Shown here piece by piece: positions 8,580-17,196 of a stretch of 64,000 nt of DNA. The notes below the pieces were generated by a model. It was not told the DNA's origin. It was given only the letters and a program-made list of their open reading frames with translations, and did no database searches. The DNA lies in assembly GCA_026706025.1 (NCBI GenBank), contig JAPOZO010000084.1, positions 1 through 64,000 of the forward strand, in the 5' to 3' direction. Each line of letters begins with the position of its first letter. Position 1 is the first letter of the stretch. This DNA comes from Candidatus Poribacteria bacterium (GTDB lineage Bacteria; Poribacteria; WGA-4E; WGA-3G). The position numbers and the translations under genes are program-made.

Positions 8580-9908
8580 ATGGCAGATAACAATGGTGTT
8601 ATAGAAGTTGGTGTTGCAGAAGTGGATATTACACCCGATTATCCGATACGGCTCAGTGGCTACGGGAGCCGCCGCACGGAATCCGACGGTATCATCCAAC
8701 GGATATGGGCAAAGGCACTCGCGATTGGCAGTGATTCGGATGACCCTGTTGTCCTCGTGACAGTTGAAAATTGTGGTTTACCAGACGAATTGACAGAAGA
8801 AGTATCGCGTCGAGTGAAAGAAAAGACAGGCATTTCGCGTGCACATTTTGCGGCGTGTTTTACGCATACACATAGTGCGCCGTGTCTCACAAACGCTGCA
8901 CCGTTCCTGTTTAGCACAGATATACCACCCGACCAACAGGAAACGATAGACCGATACACCCGTCAATTTAAGGATTGGATGGAAGCCGTTGCACTGGAAG
9001 CACTCGCAAATCGAGAACCCGCAAAATTGACGTGGAGCATCGGTGAACTCGGTTTCGCGAAGAATCGGAGGACAGAAGGCGGTCCCGTAGATCATTCATT
9101 ACCGTGCCTACAAGTTAGGGATTTAGATGGGCATTTGCGCGCTATCTGGGCAAGTTACGCCTGCCATTGCACAACGTTGGCAGGTACAGACAACCATATC
9201 TGTGGCGATTGGGCCGGGTTTGCACAAGAGAATATCCAAGAGACGCTTCCCGGTGTAACGGCTTTGATTATGATCGGATGTGGCGCAGATGCGAATCCTG
9301 AATCCCGGATGATGCCAATGCCGGACGGACAAGAAGAGGTTTTTAATACCCGCCTCGCATACGCGAAAGCACACGGTGAAGCACTATCGCAGGAGGTACA
9401 GCGTCTGTTGGTAAACGATACGAAACCGCTGCCGAGTGTCCCAACGGGTGCGTTTGAACGGGTTAGCCTACCGTTTGATACACTACCGACACTTGAGGAG
9501 TGGGAGGCACGCGTTGCCGAAGGTGGTTCCAGAGCCTATCATGCCCAAAAACATCTTGAACGCCTGCAGCGGGGAGCGTTGATACAAACTGAACTCTCTT
9601 ATCCCGTACAGGCGTGGACATTTGGTGATGAATTAGCAGTTGTTTTCCTGGCGAGTGAAGTGGTCGTCGATTATTCGCTGCGTCTGAAAAGCGAGTTAGA
9701 TGTGGAACGGTTGTGGGTAGGTGCGTATGCGAACGCGTTTCCGTGTTATATTCCGTCGGAACGAGTGTTAGCGGAAGGTGGCTATGAAGGTGGTGGCGCA
9801 ATGCTCTATTTCGGGCCACCGACCCCTTTTGCGCCGGGTGTCGAGCAGCTGGTGATTGATACAGTACATCGATTGGTGCCAGACGAATTTCTATCAGAAT
9901 CGCAGTAA
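8580..9908 (+). CDS. Neutral/alkaline non-lysosomal ceramidase N-terminal-domain protein
   Basis: A strong AAGGAGG site precedes the ATG at 8580. The 442-residue protein begins with VGVAEVDITPDYPIRLSGYG, the hallmark of the neutral ceramidase N-terminal domain, and carries CFTHTHSAP and SYACHCTTLAG, which supply metal-binding histidines in the family. Family members hydrolyse the amide bond of ceramide. Short bacterial versions such as this one lack the C-terminal immunoglobulin-like domain and their substrates are unproved. No signal peptide is visible, so it may be cytoplasmic. Confidence 0.85.
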   Translation: MADNNGVIEVGVAEVDITPDYPIRLSGYGSRRTESDGIIQRIWAKALAIGSDSDDPVVLVTVENCGLPDELTEEVSRRVKEKTGISRAHFAACFTHTHSAPCLTNAAPFLFSTDIPPDQQETIDRYTRQFKDWMEAVALEALANREPAKLTWSIGELGFAKNRRTEGGPVDHSLPCLQVRDLDGHLRAIWASYACHCTTLAGTDNHICGDWAGFAQENIQETLPGVTALIMIGCGADANPESRMMPMPDGQEEVFNTRLAYAKAHGEALSQEVQRLLVNDTKPLPSVPTGAFERVSLPFDTLPTLEEWEARVAEGGSRAYHAQKHLERLQRGALIQTELSYPVQAWTFGDELAVVFLASEVVVDYSLRLKSELDVERLWVGAYANAFPCYIPSERVLAEGGYEGGGAMLYFGPPTPFAPGVEQLVIDTVHRLVPDEFLSESQ

Positions 9909-9918
9909 GAGATATTTT

Positions 9919-10542
9919 TTATAGCAGTGTCAATTTTGGCACTGCTATCTCTATAACCGTGCGCGTCCCCGTTCCTACAATCCACCCCATGCTTCCTACT
10001 ATAAGAGCAAGTACAATAAAGATGAGGGCATGCATGAGGTTACGCGGTTCAGTAACTTCTTCGCTGAGTTGGCTGCTGACACGATCGTTTTCCAGATATA
10101 GGATCGAGGGAAAAAGAATTACGAATGCTACTAAAGATGCTATCAGTTTGTATGTTATTATTCCGCCGATCCAAGCGAAGAATACGGGAAGCATAGCCAG
10201 TCCAGCTAACCCAATGCCTCCGATGTAACAGAAGATACAGAAGTGTCCATCGCTGAGTTGGTTGGTTAAACGTTTATTTTCCACATACAGTGCGGGGATG
10301 GTAATACCCAGCACCGCTGATAGGATTATCGTCAACCCGAATTGCCACTCCACCAAAGCTCTCCCAAAGCGAAACGCCAGATAATACGCGAAGAACCCAA
10401 TAATCGTAAGCAAGGCGCGCTCTAAAGTCGGCAGGTTCCACCGTTTTTTCGGTTCCTTTACGACGCTATCAGCAGCGTTGAAGGTCTGCTGTAAGTCAGA
10501 ATTTATGTGATTCTGAGTTTGATTCGTAGAATTACCGAACAT
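9919..10542 (-). CDS. Hypothetical integral membrane protein
   Basis: This encodes 207 residues from an ATG preceded by CGGAGA. About 40 polar N-terminal residues are followed by roughly five transmembrane helices: near residues 45-62, 70-88, 103-122, 127-148 and 170-190. No catalytic motif or known family was recognised. The gene is convergent with the ceramidase-like gene. Upstream lies a repeat-rich spacer. Confidence 0.65.
   Translation of the reverse strand: MFGNSTNQTQNHINSDLQQTFNAADSVVKEPKKRWNLPTLERALLTIIGFFAYYLAFRFGRALVEWQFGLTIILSAVLGITIPALYVENKRLTNQLSDGHFCIFCYIGGIGLAGLAMLPVFFAWIGGIITYKLIASLVAFVILFPSILYLENDRVSSQLSEEVTEPRNLMHALIFIVLALIVGSMGWIVGTGTRTVIEIAVPKLTLL
9921..9948. terminator. 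Hairpin between convergent genes
   Basis: ATAGCAGTG at 9921-9929 pairs perfectly with CACTGCTAT at 9940-9948 across a 10-base loop. A run of T precedes it at 9915-9920, so it can act as a terminator for leftward transcripts. It overlaps the last codons of the membrane-protein gene. Confidence 0.55.
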
Positions 10543-10967
10543 TTCGATCTCCGCGAATTAAGCTTAAGATGTAATTTAGGACTGAACCATAAGGGTCAAT
10601 TTTAGAAGAATAACCGCCTCAGTCCCTGGACCGGTAGGTACGGTTTCCCAACCGAACCGGATACTACGCAGAAACCTTGAAGGCTTCAAAATCCTCCTCA
10701 GTCCCGTAGGGACGGTATGTTTATAGCAGCGTTTTCGAGCAAGGATCCAAGCCCTGTAAGGGCGGCATGTCTATATCTACCAAAACGTTGTCAAAATCGC
10801 TAAATTGACACTTATAGTGTAATTGAAAACTGAACCTTCTGGTGTAGTTCTATAAAAGTAAAATGTCTATGGCAGCACAGTGAACCTACCTTTTAGCGTT
10901 TTAAGAGCGAACTGTTTATAGTAGCAAGATTGGTAAAATTCCTTTCAGTGCAGCGTTTCTTACTTCG
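10543..10967. other. Repeat-rich spacer without a gene
   Basis: No convincing coding frame was seen in these 425 bases. The spacer holds the short palindromic repeats listed at 10617-10776. Two similar A/T-rich stretches also occur, near 10562-10600 and 10800-10835, each containing a GTAATT...ACTGAACC pattern. Confidence 0.6.
10617..10776. repeat. Cluster of short palindromic REP-like units
   Basis: Two units share the layout CC(hairpin)GGYATGTYTATA. The first is at 10696-10726, with GTCCCGTAGGGAC as the hairpin. The second is at 10747-10776, with GCCCTGTAAGGGC. A related unit near 10617-10670 has the near-palindrome GGTACGGTTTCCCAACCGAACC. The stems differ in sequence but keep base pairing, the signature of REP-type structured repeats. 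Confidence 0.55.
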
Positions 10968-11954
10968 CTAGTTGATTTCATTAAGCGCCTGCTCAACGGT
11001 AACTACAAATTCCACATCGCCCGCCTGTTCAGCCAGTTTCAATGCCATTAGTAAATCTTGCCTCTCTTTCGAAACACTACCTAGTATACCCTTCTCAGTT
11101 GCCCGATAATAGTAGGTTCTGGCCTCATTAGGGTTAAGACGGATCGCCATGTTATAATCGGAGATAGCATCAAAGGGATAGTTCAGAGCTGCCTTCGCAA
11201 GTCCACGCGATGAATATGCTTCTGCATTATCAGGTTTAAGGCGGATCGCTATGTCATAATCTGAGATAGCTGCAACGTATTGCCCTATTTCTAACTTTAT
11301 ATGTCCTCGATGGTAATATGTTTTTGCATCATCAGGGACAAGGTAGATCACCATGTCATAATCGGAGATGGCTGCAACGTATTGCTCTAACATGTAATTC
11401 GCAACGCCCCGATAGTAGTAAGCTGCAGCTTCATTGGGGTTAAGGTGGATCGCTATGTCATAATCAGCAATGGCAGCCAAGTTTTCTCCAAGGTTGCCCT
11501 TCGCATTTCCCCGAAAGATATAGGTATCTGCACCATTGGGGTTAAGGCGAATTGCAGCGTCAAAGTCGGAGATAGCTGTACCATATTGCCTTAGAGCTGC
11601 CTTCGCTCTACCTCGATATTTGTAGGCTATGCAGGCTTTTGCATCTTCAGGATTAAGGAGAAGTACCTTATCAAAGTCAGATATCGCAAATTCATAATCC
11701 CCTGAGTCGTACTTCATCATGCCCTGGATGTTATAAGTATCAGCATCATCGGAGAGATGCTCACTTTCTTTTTCTGGTGTGTTTTGGATGTAGTTCCATG
11801 CATCTTGAATCAACTGAAATATTACCGTGGCATTCGCAGCAAGGTTTTTATCTGGATGATAAATTTTTGCGAGATCACGATACGCTTTTCGAGCATCATT
11901 GTGTGAGGCATTTGAATTTAATCCCAGAATTTCATAGGCTCGTTCATGTGTCAT
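10968..11954 (-). CDS. DnaJ-domain protein with TPR array
   Basis: The 328-residue protein has an N-terminal J domain (YEILGLNSNAS...) with the HPD motif at residues 33-35, which stimulates Hsp70 ATPase activity. About six tetratricopeptide repeats follow from residue 70 to 310. They carry the recurring phrase AISDYDxAIRLxPxxAxxYxxRG, typical of protein-binding arrays. It has no signal peptide, so it likely acts as a cytoplasmic co-chaperone adaptor. Upstream on the same strand is a gene broken by a mini-element, probably once in the same operon. Confidence 0.88.
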   Translation of the reverse strand: MTHERAYEILGLNSNASHNDARKAYRDLAKIYHPDKNLAANATVIFQLIQDAWNYIQNTPEKESEHLSDDADTYNIQGMMKYDSGDYEFAISDFDKVLLLNPEDAKACIAYKYRGRAKAALRQYGTAISDFDAAIRLNPNGADTYIFRGNAKGNLGENLAAIADYDIAIHLNPNEAAAYYYRGVANYMLEQYVAAISDYDMVIYLVPDDAKTYYHRGHIKLEIGQYVAAISDYDIAIRLKPDNAEAYSSRGLAKAALNYPFDAISDYNMAIRLNPNEARTYYYRATEKGILGSVSKERQDLLMALKLAEQAGDVEFVVTVEQALNEIN

Positions 11955-12094
11955 GACGGAATATCCTTATTTGAGCTCCTTTCTACATGCGTGACAGAAT
12001 GTTCACGATGTCCTCGGGCAAAGTAGACCCGATTTTCTGTTCAAAGTTTTCCACGCTTTTATATTTCTTATGAAAACTACTGTCAATATTGAAC

Positions 12095-12287
12095 TGTACT
12101 GCCATCGGTAATTGGGGCCACCCCTAAACCAAGATTGTGCTATAATGACAATCTATTTGAAGGGAGTATCCGATGGCCAAACGAAGAAGATTCACCGCCG
12201 AGTTTAAAGTGAAAGTTGTGCTTGAAGCACTCAGTGGTGAAACCACACAAGCGGAAGTCTGTCGCCGCCATAACCTCTGGCAGTACA
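12095..12287 (+). mobile_element. 193-bp IS3-derived miniature element with intact terminal inverted repeats
   Basis: Perfect 10-bp terminal inverted repeats bound the element: TGTACTGCCA at 12095-12104 and TGGCAGTACA at 12278-12287. They begin with TG and end with CA, as IS3-family ends do. Inside lie an extended -10 promoter (TGCTATAAT near 12138-12146), a ribosome-binding site and the first 35 codons of an IS3-type OrfA. The rest of the transposase is deleted. Flanking pentamers TGAAC and TCAAC differ at one base, so a target-site duplication is possible but unproved. It interrupts a small hypothetical gene. Confidence 0.65.
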
Positions 12288-12337
12288 TCAACTATTTCAG
12301 ACGCTATCTTTCTTATTTCTTCAATATAGCGTGGTAA
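12173..12337 (+). pseudogene. IS3-family transposase OrfA, N-terminal fragment
   Basis: The frame starts MAKRRRFTAEFKVKVVLEAL and continues ETTQAEVCRRHNL. This is the helix-turn-helix start of IS3-family OrfA (IS150/IS51-like DNA-binding domain). After residue 35 the frame leaves the element and reads antisense to the interrupted gene until a TAA at 12337. About two thirds of OrfA and all of OrfB are absent, so it cannot be an active transposase. Confidence 0.8.
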
Positions 12338-12558
12338 AAGTCGAGACTCTACTTGTGTTCGCAAATGATAATTTTCCTGCTCTTCTGGAGATCCACCGAA
12401 ACTTTCAAAATATTCCTCATCGTGCATACTAATCATTTCCTTTTGAATAATAAAAATGGTGGGCATGCAAGGCATCCGTTGCACTCCCACTATTAATTTA
12501 TCGTAAAAAGACAGTGTTTGTCCAGTTATTTTTGCTGAAAGGGACAGTGGGTGGGATT

Positions 12559-13262
12559 TCAGATCTTCAACGACTTTGAAAATTCGTTATACTTTTCAAG
12601 AAAGTCATTACTTTCTCCCGATTCTAACGCATCGAACCCCAATCCTTCAACCCATTCAACTACCCTTAGCGCTATCTTATTTATCCTATCTATGTAAGCA
12701 TCATGTTCTTTCTGTTCTAACCTGTATAAACTATCAATCTCAAAAAAATGAAATCCCGCTTATGTTTTACCTTAAGATAAAATTCAACAAACTCTGTGAA
12801 TACCGACACGTTCCACGAATCAATTTGTTCAAACTTATCAAACGTCTGCCTAAAGCCAGCAAGGACTAACATATTAGCGATTTTCTCTGTCGCCAGATAT
12901 AACTGTGCATCGATATTGCCTTGCTCCGCCTTTTTCACTATCGCTACTTTATCAAGTTTCCTCTCCATTCTTAATTGCAACGTTATAGCCCTGCTGTGCA
13001 TATCAGTATCATTAGCACGATCAAAGTCCATTATAGGGCGTATCCAGTCAAAGTTTTTAAGTTTCGTGTGAAGAAACTGATGACATTCTGCCTGTAGCGA
13101 TTCATCTTTAAGCAAATCATTTAATTCCACCTGCTCAAACTTCTGAATAAGCCTTTCAGTCTCTTTAGCCGGCATTTGCGCATCCAATATAGTTGGATAT
13201 AGGAGGTTACACAACACAGAACACGCAAGAAAAATCAAATATAGACCTGTAAACACTCTCAT
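12559..13262 (-). pseudogene. Secreted hypothetical protein with a frameshift in a 7-A tract
   Basis: The ATG at 13262 opens a signal peptide (MRVFTGLYLIFLACSVLCNL). The frame runs to a stop at 12717, but coding-like sequence continues in another frame. Inserting one base in, or slipping back one base on, the A7 tract at 12742-12748 (T7 on the coding strand) lets the protein continue as FFEIDSLYRLEQKEHDAYID and so on. It then runs through FLEKYNEFSKSLKI to the TGA at 12559. The full product would be about 234 residues. This may be a sequencing error, a real indel, or -1 frameshifting on T-TTT-TTG. No family was recognised. Confidence 0.6.
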
Positions 13263-13678
13263 GATAAAATTGTTTTTCCTTTCTCCGCTCTGCGCGACTG
13301 CAAAAAACAATCGCGCAGAGTTAGGACATTTCTTCACCTTGCCGACATATTTCCAAATTATAGTAGATCCCGTAATTACTTATACACTTGCCTCATTATG
13401 TGAACTTGTGAATGTGTGTCTCACGGAGGCACAGGCTAACAGCCTATGCTACAAGTGTAAACATATTTTCGAATTTTACTATAAAAGGTCAAAAAAATAG
13501 GCTATCCGTCGCTACGGAAAATACTCATAGCCTGATTGGTATCGCCATCGCGATTAAGTATCGGCTCATGTCAAGAATGAGTGCTAACGGAAATTTAACC
13601 CGCACGGTTATTACCTTCATTAAAGCAATAGCACATACTTTTTACATGAGCCAAGATGTTATTTGTCCAGTAACATCT
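13263..13678. other. Spacer with palindromic repeats, no gene seen
   Basis: These 416 bases hold no convincing gene. A GGCTAACAGCC palindrome lies within an ACGGAGGCACAGGC...CTATGCTACA context near 13423-13455, and paired GGCTATCC/CATAGCC-type strings lie near 13500-13535. These resemble other spacer repeats in the window. The spacer ends in the hairpin at 13653-13679. Confidence 0.5.
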
Positions 13679-13679
13679 T
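13653..13679. terminator. Perfect 9-bp hairpin at the LRR gene end
   Basis: AAGATGTTA at 13653-13661 pairs with TAACATCTT at 13671-13679 over a 9-base loop, directly after the LRR stop codon. No T-tract follows on the minus strand, so it may be a factor-dependent terminator or the end of a small insertion. Confidence 0.4.
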
Positions 13680-15106
13680 CACTCCCAGTATATCTGTAAT
13701 TTTGTCAGGTTTGACAGGGGTGTGATATCCGATATATCTGTGTCACTAAGATTCAGATACTCCAAGTTCGTCAGATTTGACAGAGGTGTGATATCCGACA
13801 CAGACGTGTCACAAAGATACAGTCGCTCCAAGTTTGTTAGATTTTCCAAAGGGCCGATATCCGATATATCTGTGTCACTAAGATTCAGATACTCCAAGTT
13901 CGTCAGATTTGACAGAGGTGTGATATCCGATACAGACGCGAAACGAAGATACAGAGACTGCAATTCTGTCAGATTTGACAGAGGCGTGATATCCGATACA
14001 GATGTGGAACTGAGAGTCAGCCGCTCCAAGTTCGCCAGATTTGACAGAGGTGTGATATCCGACGCATACTCTTCAGAAGTTTTTACAGTTTCTTGTTTTT
14101 CATTACTTGCTGCGTTCTCTTGCTTAGTTACGGTTTCAACAGCATTGCTCACCCCATTTATAGATTTAGCAGCTTCTTCCAATTCTTTATCTGATAGACC
14201 AGATTCTTTGGCGAGTCGTAGTATCGCTTGCTTGATCTTTTTTTTTGCTTCTGATGCTATTTCTCTAAGATCAATTGTAATGTCAGAGGAGGATTTAATT
14301 TTTATCTCAGATATTGTCGAACTAAGGTACAGAGACCGCAATTCTGTCAGATTTTCCAGGGGCGTGAGATCCAAAATATCTGTGCCACGAAGATTCAACG
14401 TCTTCAAGTTCGTCAAATTTTCCAGAGGACTGAGATCTGACACAGACGTGAACCCAAGACTTAGCGTCTCCAAGTTCGTCAGATGTGCCAGAGGACTAAG
14501 TTCCGATATATCCGTGGACTCAAGATACAACCGCTTCAAGTTCGTTAGATGTGCCAGAGGTGTGATATCCAATACATCCGCGCCACGAAAATTCAGCGTT
14601 TCCAAGTTCGTCAAGTTTTCCAGGGGCGTGAGATCCAAAATATCTGTGCCACGAAGATACAACCGCTTCAAGTTTGCCAGATGTGCCAGAGGACTGAGAT
14701 CCGACACAAACGTGTCACTAAGATTCAGCGTCTCCAAGTTTGCCAGATGTGCCAAGGGACTCAGTTCCGATGTATCCGTGGACTCAAGATACAACCGCTT
14801 CAAGTTCGTTAGATGTGCCAGAGGTGTGATATCCAATACATCCGCGCCACGAAAATTCAGCGTTTCCAAGTTCATCAAGTTTTTCAGAGGCGTGAGATCC
14901 AAAACATCTATGCTACGAAGATACAGTGTCTTTAAGTTTGTAGCAAACTCAAGTCCTGTCAGGTTACTTATCTCGTATCTCCGCGTATCAAGTTTTGTCA
15001 AGGTTGCCATCTCCGCCTGGGGGATCAGTGCCCCGGGCGCCTTACCGAGGACTTTCTCAATCTCCCCACGGAGCACAGCATCTGGAATATTCACGCTAAT
15101 TTTCAT
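13679..15106 (-). CDS. Leucine-rich-repeat protein with an inserted non-LRR linker
   Basis: The start at 15106 has AAAGGA seven bases upstream; longer in-frame starts lack one. The 475-residue protein has no signal peptide. About 18-19 repeats of 22-23 residues follow the plan L.NLTNLExLNLSDTDISDITPLxx, the SDS22/internalin-like class. Between about residues 245 and 330 the array is interrupted by a charged helical linker (DLREIASEAKKKIKQAI...KQENAASNEKQE) and then resumes. The last repeat ends abruptly with LTKLQIYWE, so the 3' end may have been lost. LRR arrays bind proteins, and such proteins are frequent in Poribacteria; the partner is unknown. Confidence 0.88.
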   Translation of the reverse strand: MKISVNIPDAVLRGEIEKVLGKAPGALIPQAEMATLTKLDTRRYEISNLTGLEFATNLKTLYLRSIDVLDLTPLKNLMNLETLNFRGADVLDITPLAHLTNLKRLYLESTDTSELSPLAHLANLETLNLSDTFVSDLSPLAHLANLKRLYLRGTDILDLTPLENLTNLETLNFRGADVLDITPLAHLTNLKRLYLESTDISELSPLAHLTNLETLSLGFTSVSDLSPLENLTNLKTLNLRGTDILDLTPLENLTELRSLYLSSTISEIKIKSSSDITIDLREIASEAKKKIKQAILRLAKESGLSDKELEEAAKSINGVSNAVETVTKQENAASNEKQETVKTSEEYASDITPLSNLANLERLTLSSTSVSDITPLSNLTELQSLYLRFASVSDITPLSNLTNLEYLNLSDTDISDIGPLENLTNLERLYLCDTSVSDITPLSNLTNLEYLNLSDTDISDITPLSNLTKLQIYWE

Positions 15107-15269
15107 CAACAATTTCCTTTGAAAAATAAACGGATGGATAGCGGAATCCCCATGGTTTTTAAGATTTACGCAGTTCAAAATACCTCGTAATTGATAACAA
15201 AACTTTGTTCGGGACATAGAACCCCAGACAAATTTAAGCATCCAACGGTTTGTTAGGATCTGACTCAGA

Positions 15270-16145
15270 TTAAATCAATCCGGTTTCCGAGAGTGTCGAG
15301 CGCAAGGCTTCAAGATTCGCAGGGACCATTGGTGCAAGGGGTAACCGCAATTTCCCGTTGAGTTTGCCCATGAGTTGGAGTGCGGTCTTTGCTGGAATCG
15401 GGTTCGTCTCAATAAAGAGGTCAACTGCCAATGGCAGTGCTTTATAGTGGAGTTTACGGGCGAGTTCAAGATTGCCTGCATGGAAGGCGTTACACATCTC
15501 CGCGACATCTGCGGGTGCGATATTCGCGACGACCGAGATAACGCCTTTACCTCCGACAGCGAGGATCGGCAGCGTGTTAACATCATCACCGGAGAGGACA
15601 ACAAAATCATCAGGACACAAGTTGACGACTTCGCTGGCGCGTTTGAGTTCACCCGTCGCCTCCTTGAGTGCGACGATATTTGGGTGTTCTGCGAGGCGCG
15701 CGATGGTCGGCGAAAGGATGTCAGTGCCACAACGTCCGGGAACGTTGTAAACGACAATCGGGATGTCCACCGTGTCTGCTATTTTCATGTAGTGGGCGTA
15801 GAGTCCGTCCTGCGTGGGTTTATTATAGTAGGGCGTGACAATTAGGGCGGCATCAGCACCAGCGGCTTTGGCGTGCGCTGTCGCGCGTAGTGTACGGGTC
15901 GTCGAGTTAGATCCAGTACCCGCGATAACGGGGACCTGTCCATTCACGGTCTCGACTGTAAGTTCTATGACTCTGTCATGTTCAGCCTCAGACAGCGAAG
16001 GGGATTCGCCTGTTGTGCCACACGGGACGATGCCGTGTGTGCCGCCGTCAAGCTGAAATTGTATCAGTTCCTTGAGTTTCGCTTCATCAAGCGATTCATC
16101 GTCCTTAAACGGTGTGACAAGTGCAACATAAGAGCCTTGAAACAT
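15270..16145 (-). CDS. dapA: 4-hydroxy-tetrahydrodipicolinate synthase
   Basis: Condenses pyruvate with aspartate semialdehyde, the first committed step of lysine and diaminopimelate synthesis. The protein is full length at 291 residues. The Schiff-base lysine is K161 in IVALKEATG, the catalytic tyrosine Y133 sits in VVYNVPGR, and GTTGE (residues 43-47) is the substrate loop. AAGGAG lies ten bases before the ATG. It follows dapF by 58 bases on the same strand, so the two probably form a dapF-dapA unit. Confidence 0.95.
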   Translation of the reverse strand: MFQGSYVALVTPFKDDESLDEAKLKELIQFQLDGGTHGIVPCGTTGESPSLSEAEHDRVIELTVETVNGQVPVIAGTGSNSTTRTLRATAHAKAAGADAALIVTPYYNKPTQDGLYAHYMKIADTVDIPIVVYNVPGRCGTDILSPTIARLAEHPNIVALKEATGELKRASEVVNLCPDDFVVLSGDDVNTLPILAVGGKGVISVVANIAPADVAEMCNAFHAGNLELARKLHYKALPLAVDLFIETNPIPAKTALQLMGKLNGKLRLPLAPMVPANLEALRSTLSETGLI

Positions 16146-16203
16146 GATGTAAACTCTCCTTGCTGGCTATGGAAACCCAACGGCGTGGGTTCTCCTGCTA
16201 CTT

Positions 16204-17028
16204 TTAATAGTTCCATGCGTCTGCTGTGAGTTCACCGACGTAGATAACACGAGCATCGCCTTCAAGATAGACGTTTTTTACGGCTCCGTTTTCTACTTCA
16301 AAATGGATCGTCAAAACGACACCACTTGCGGTCTTGACAGAAACGGGCGATTCGACTTTGCCTAATGTCGCAGCGATGATAGCGGAAGCGATTGACCCTG
16401 TTCCACAAGCGAGTGTCTCATCTTCAACGCCGCGTTCGTAGGTCCGAATATCTATTACCCCCGATGACTCAATACGGATGAAGTTAGCGTTCGTACCATC
16501 AGGCTTGAAGTTGTCGTGATAGCGTGTCTGCTGTCCGAGATCATAGACATCTGTGCCTTCCAAGTCATCAACAAAGAAAACGACATGCGGTACGCCGGAA
16601 TTTGCAAAACCGACAGCGTGCATCCCGTCATCAAGTTGGAGCGGAACATTCAGCCGAATATCTGTCGGATCGCTCATACGCACTTTAACGTTCTCACCCA
16701 CTATTTCGGATTCATAGATTCCGGCGTTTGTCAGAAATCGCATCTGTTCGGACGCGATGCCGTTCAGGTAAGCGAATTTGGAGATACAACGTGCGCCGTT
16801 GCCACACGTTTCCACTTCACCACCATCGGCATTGAAATAACGCATGCGAAAATCAACATCGTTTGCCTTTTCGACGAGAAGCACGCCATCGGCACCAACT
16901 GACATCCGGCGTTGGCAAAGTTTTTGCACAAAATCTGTATCGGCGCTATCAACGATCTCCGCCAAATTATTGATGATGACGAAGTCGTTCCCGGCACCAC
17001 TGAGTTTCATGAAGGGTATTTTGTCCAT
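16204..17028 (-). CDS. dapF: Diaminopimelate epimerase
   Basis: Interconverts LL- and meso-diaminopimelate without a cofactor, for lysine and peptidoglycan. The 274-residue protein carries both catalytic cysteines: C75 in ETCGNGARC and C208 in ETLACGTGS. The N-terminus KLSGAGNDFVIIN is typical. GAGGA precedes the ATG. It lies just upstream of dapA in the same orientation, and the 58-base gap contains a small AACCCA...TGGGTT hairpin. Confidence 0.95.
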   Translation of the reverse strand: MDKIPFMKLSGAGNDFVIINNLAEIVDSADTDFVQKLCQRRMSVGADGVLLVEKANDVDFRMRYFNADGGEVETCGNGARCISKFAYLNGIASEQMRFLTNAGIYESEIVGENVKVRMSDPTDIRLNVPLQLDDGMHAVGFANSGVPHVVFFVDDLEGTDVYDLGQQTRYHDNFKPDGTNANFIRIESSGVIDIRTYERGVEDETLACGTGSIASAIIAATLGKVESPVSVKTASGVVLTIHFEVENGAVKNVYLEGDARVIYVGELTADAWNY

Positions 17029-17116
17029 TGCGAGTCCTCTATTGTGGGATACAGTTTTTTTAATATGATAGAATTATTTGGCTTTCAAGTCAAGTGGTTT
17101 TTAGTTGTCAGTATAA

Positions 17117-17141
17117 GGTCGCGAGCACAAATCGCTCCTAC
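17117..17141. repeat. Single GGTCGCGAGC...CGCTCCTAC spacer repeat
   Basis: One 25-base copy of the repeat family also seen at 48728-48838 and 7436-7480, placed in the 168-base spacer between dusB and dapF. Confidence 0.55.
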
Positions 17142-17196
17142 AATAAGGGTGGTCGTTGACAGAAAACCGAAAGGCTCTGAGGCTATAGCGGATGGG

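Larger units (their letters stand above)
11983..12427 (-). pseudogene. Small hypothetical gene interrupted by an IS3-derived mini-element
   Basis: The 5' part starts at the ATG at 12427 (AAGGAA nine bases upstream) and encodes MHDEEYFESFGG...EEIRKIASEIV up to 12288. The frame continues on the far side of the element from about 12094 to a TAG at 11983, encoding NIDSSFHKKYKSVENFEQKI and ending NILSRM. Joining the flanks gives one in-frame product of about 85 residues. The spacing to the DnaJ-TPR start (28 bases) suggests they formed an operon. No family was recognised. Confidence that this is one broken gene rests on frame continuity and coding-like composition on both sides. Confidence 0.6.

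Noticed and set aside
13700-14950. Possible CRISPR-like regular repeats
   Set aside because: The 66-69 base periodicity is the coding repeat of the LRR protein; there are no unique spacers between invariant repeats and no cas genes.
13722-15122. A 466-codon open frame on the plus strand
   Set aside because: It runs fully antisense to the LRR gene and its periodic sequence mirrors the LRR repeats; no ribosome-binding site or family match. It is a shadow frame.
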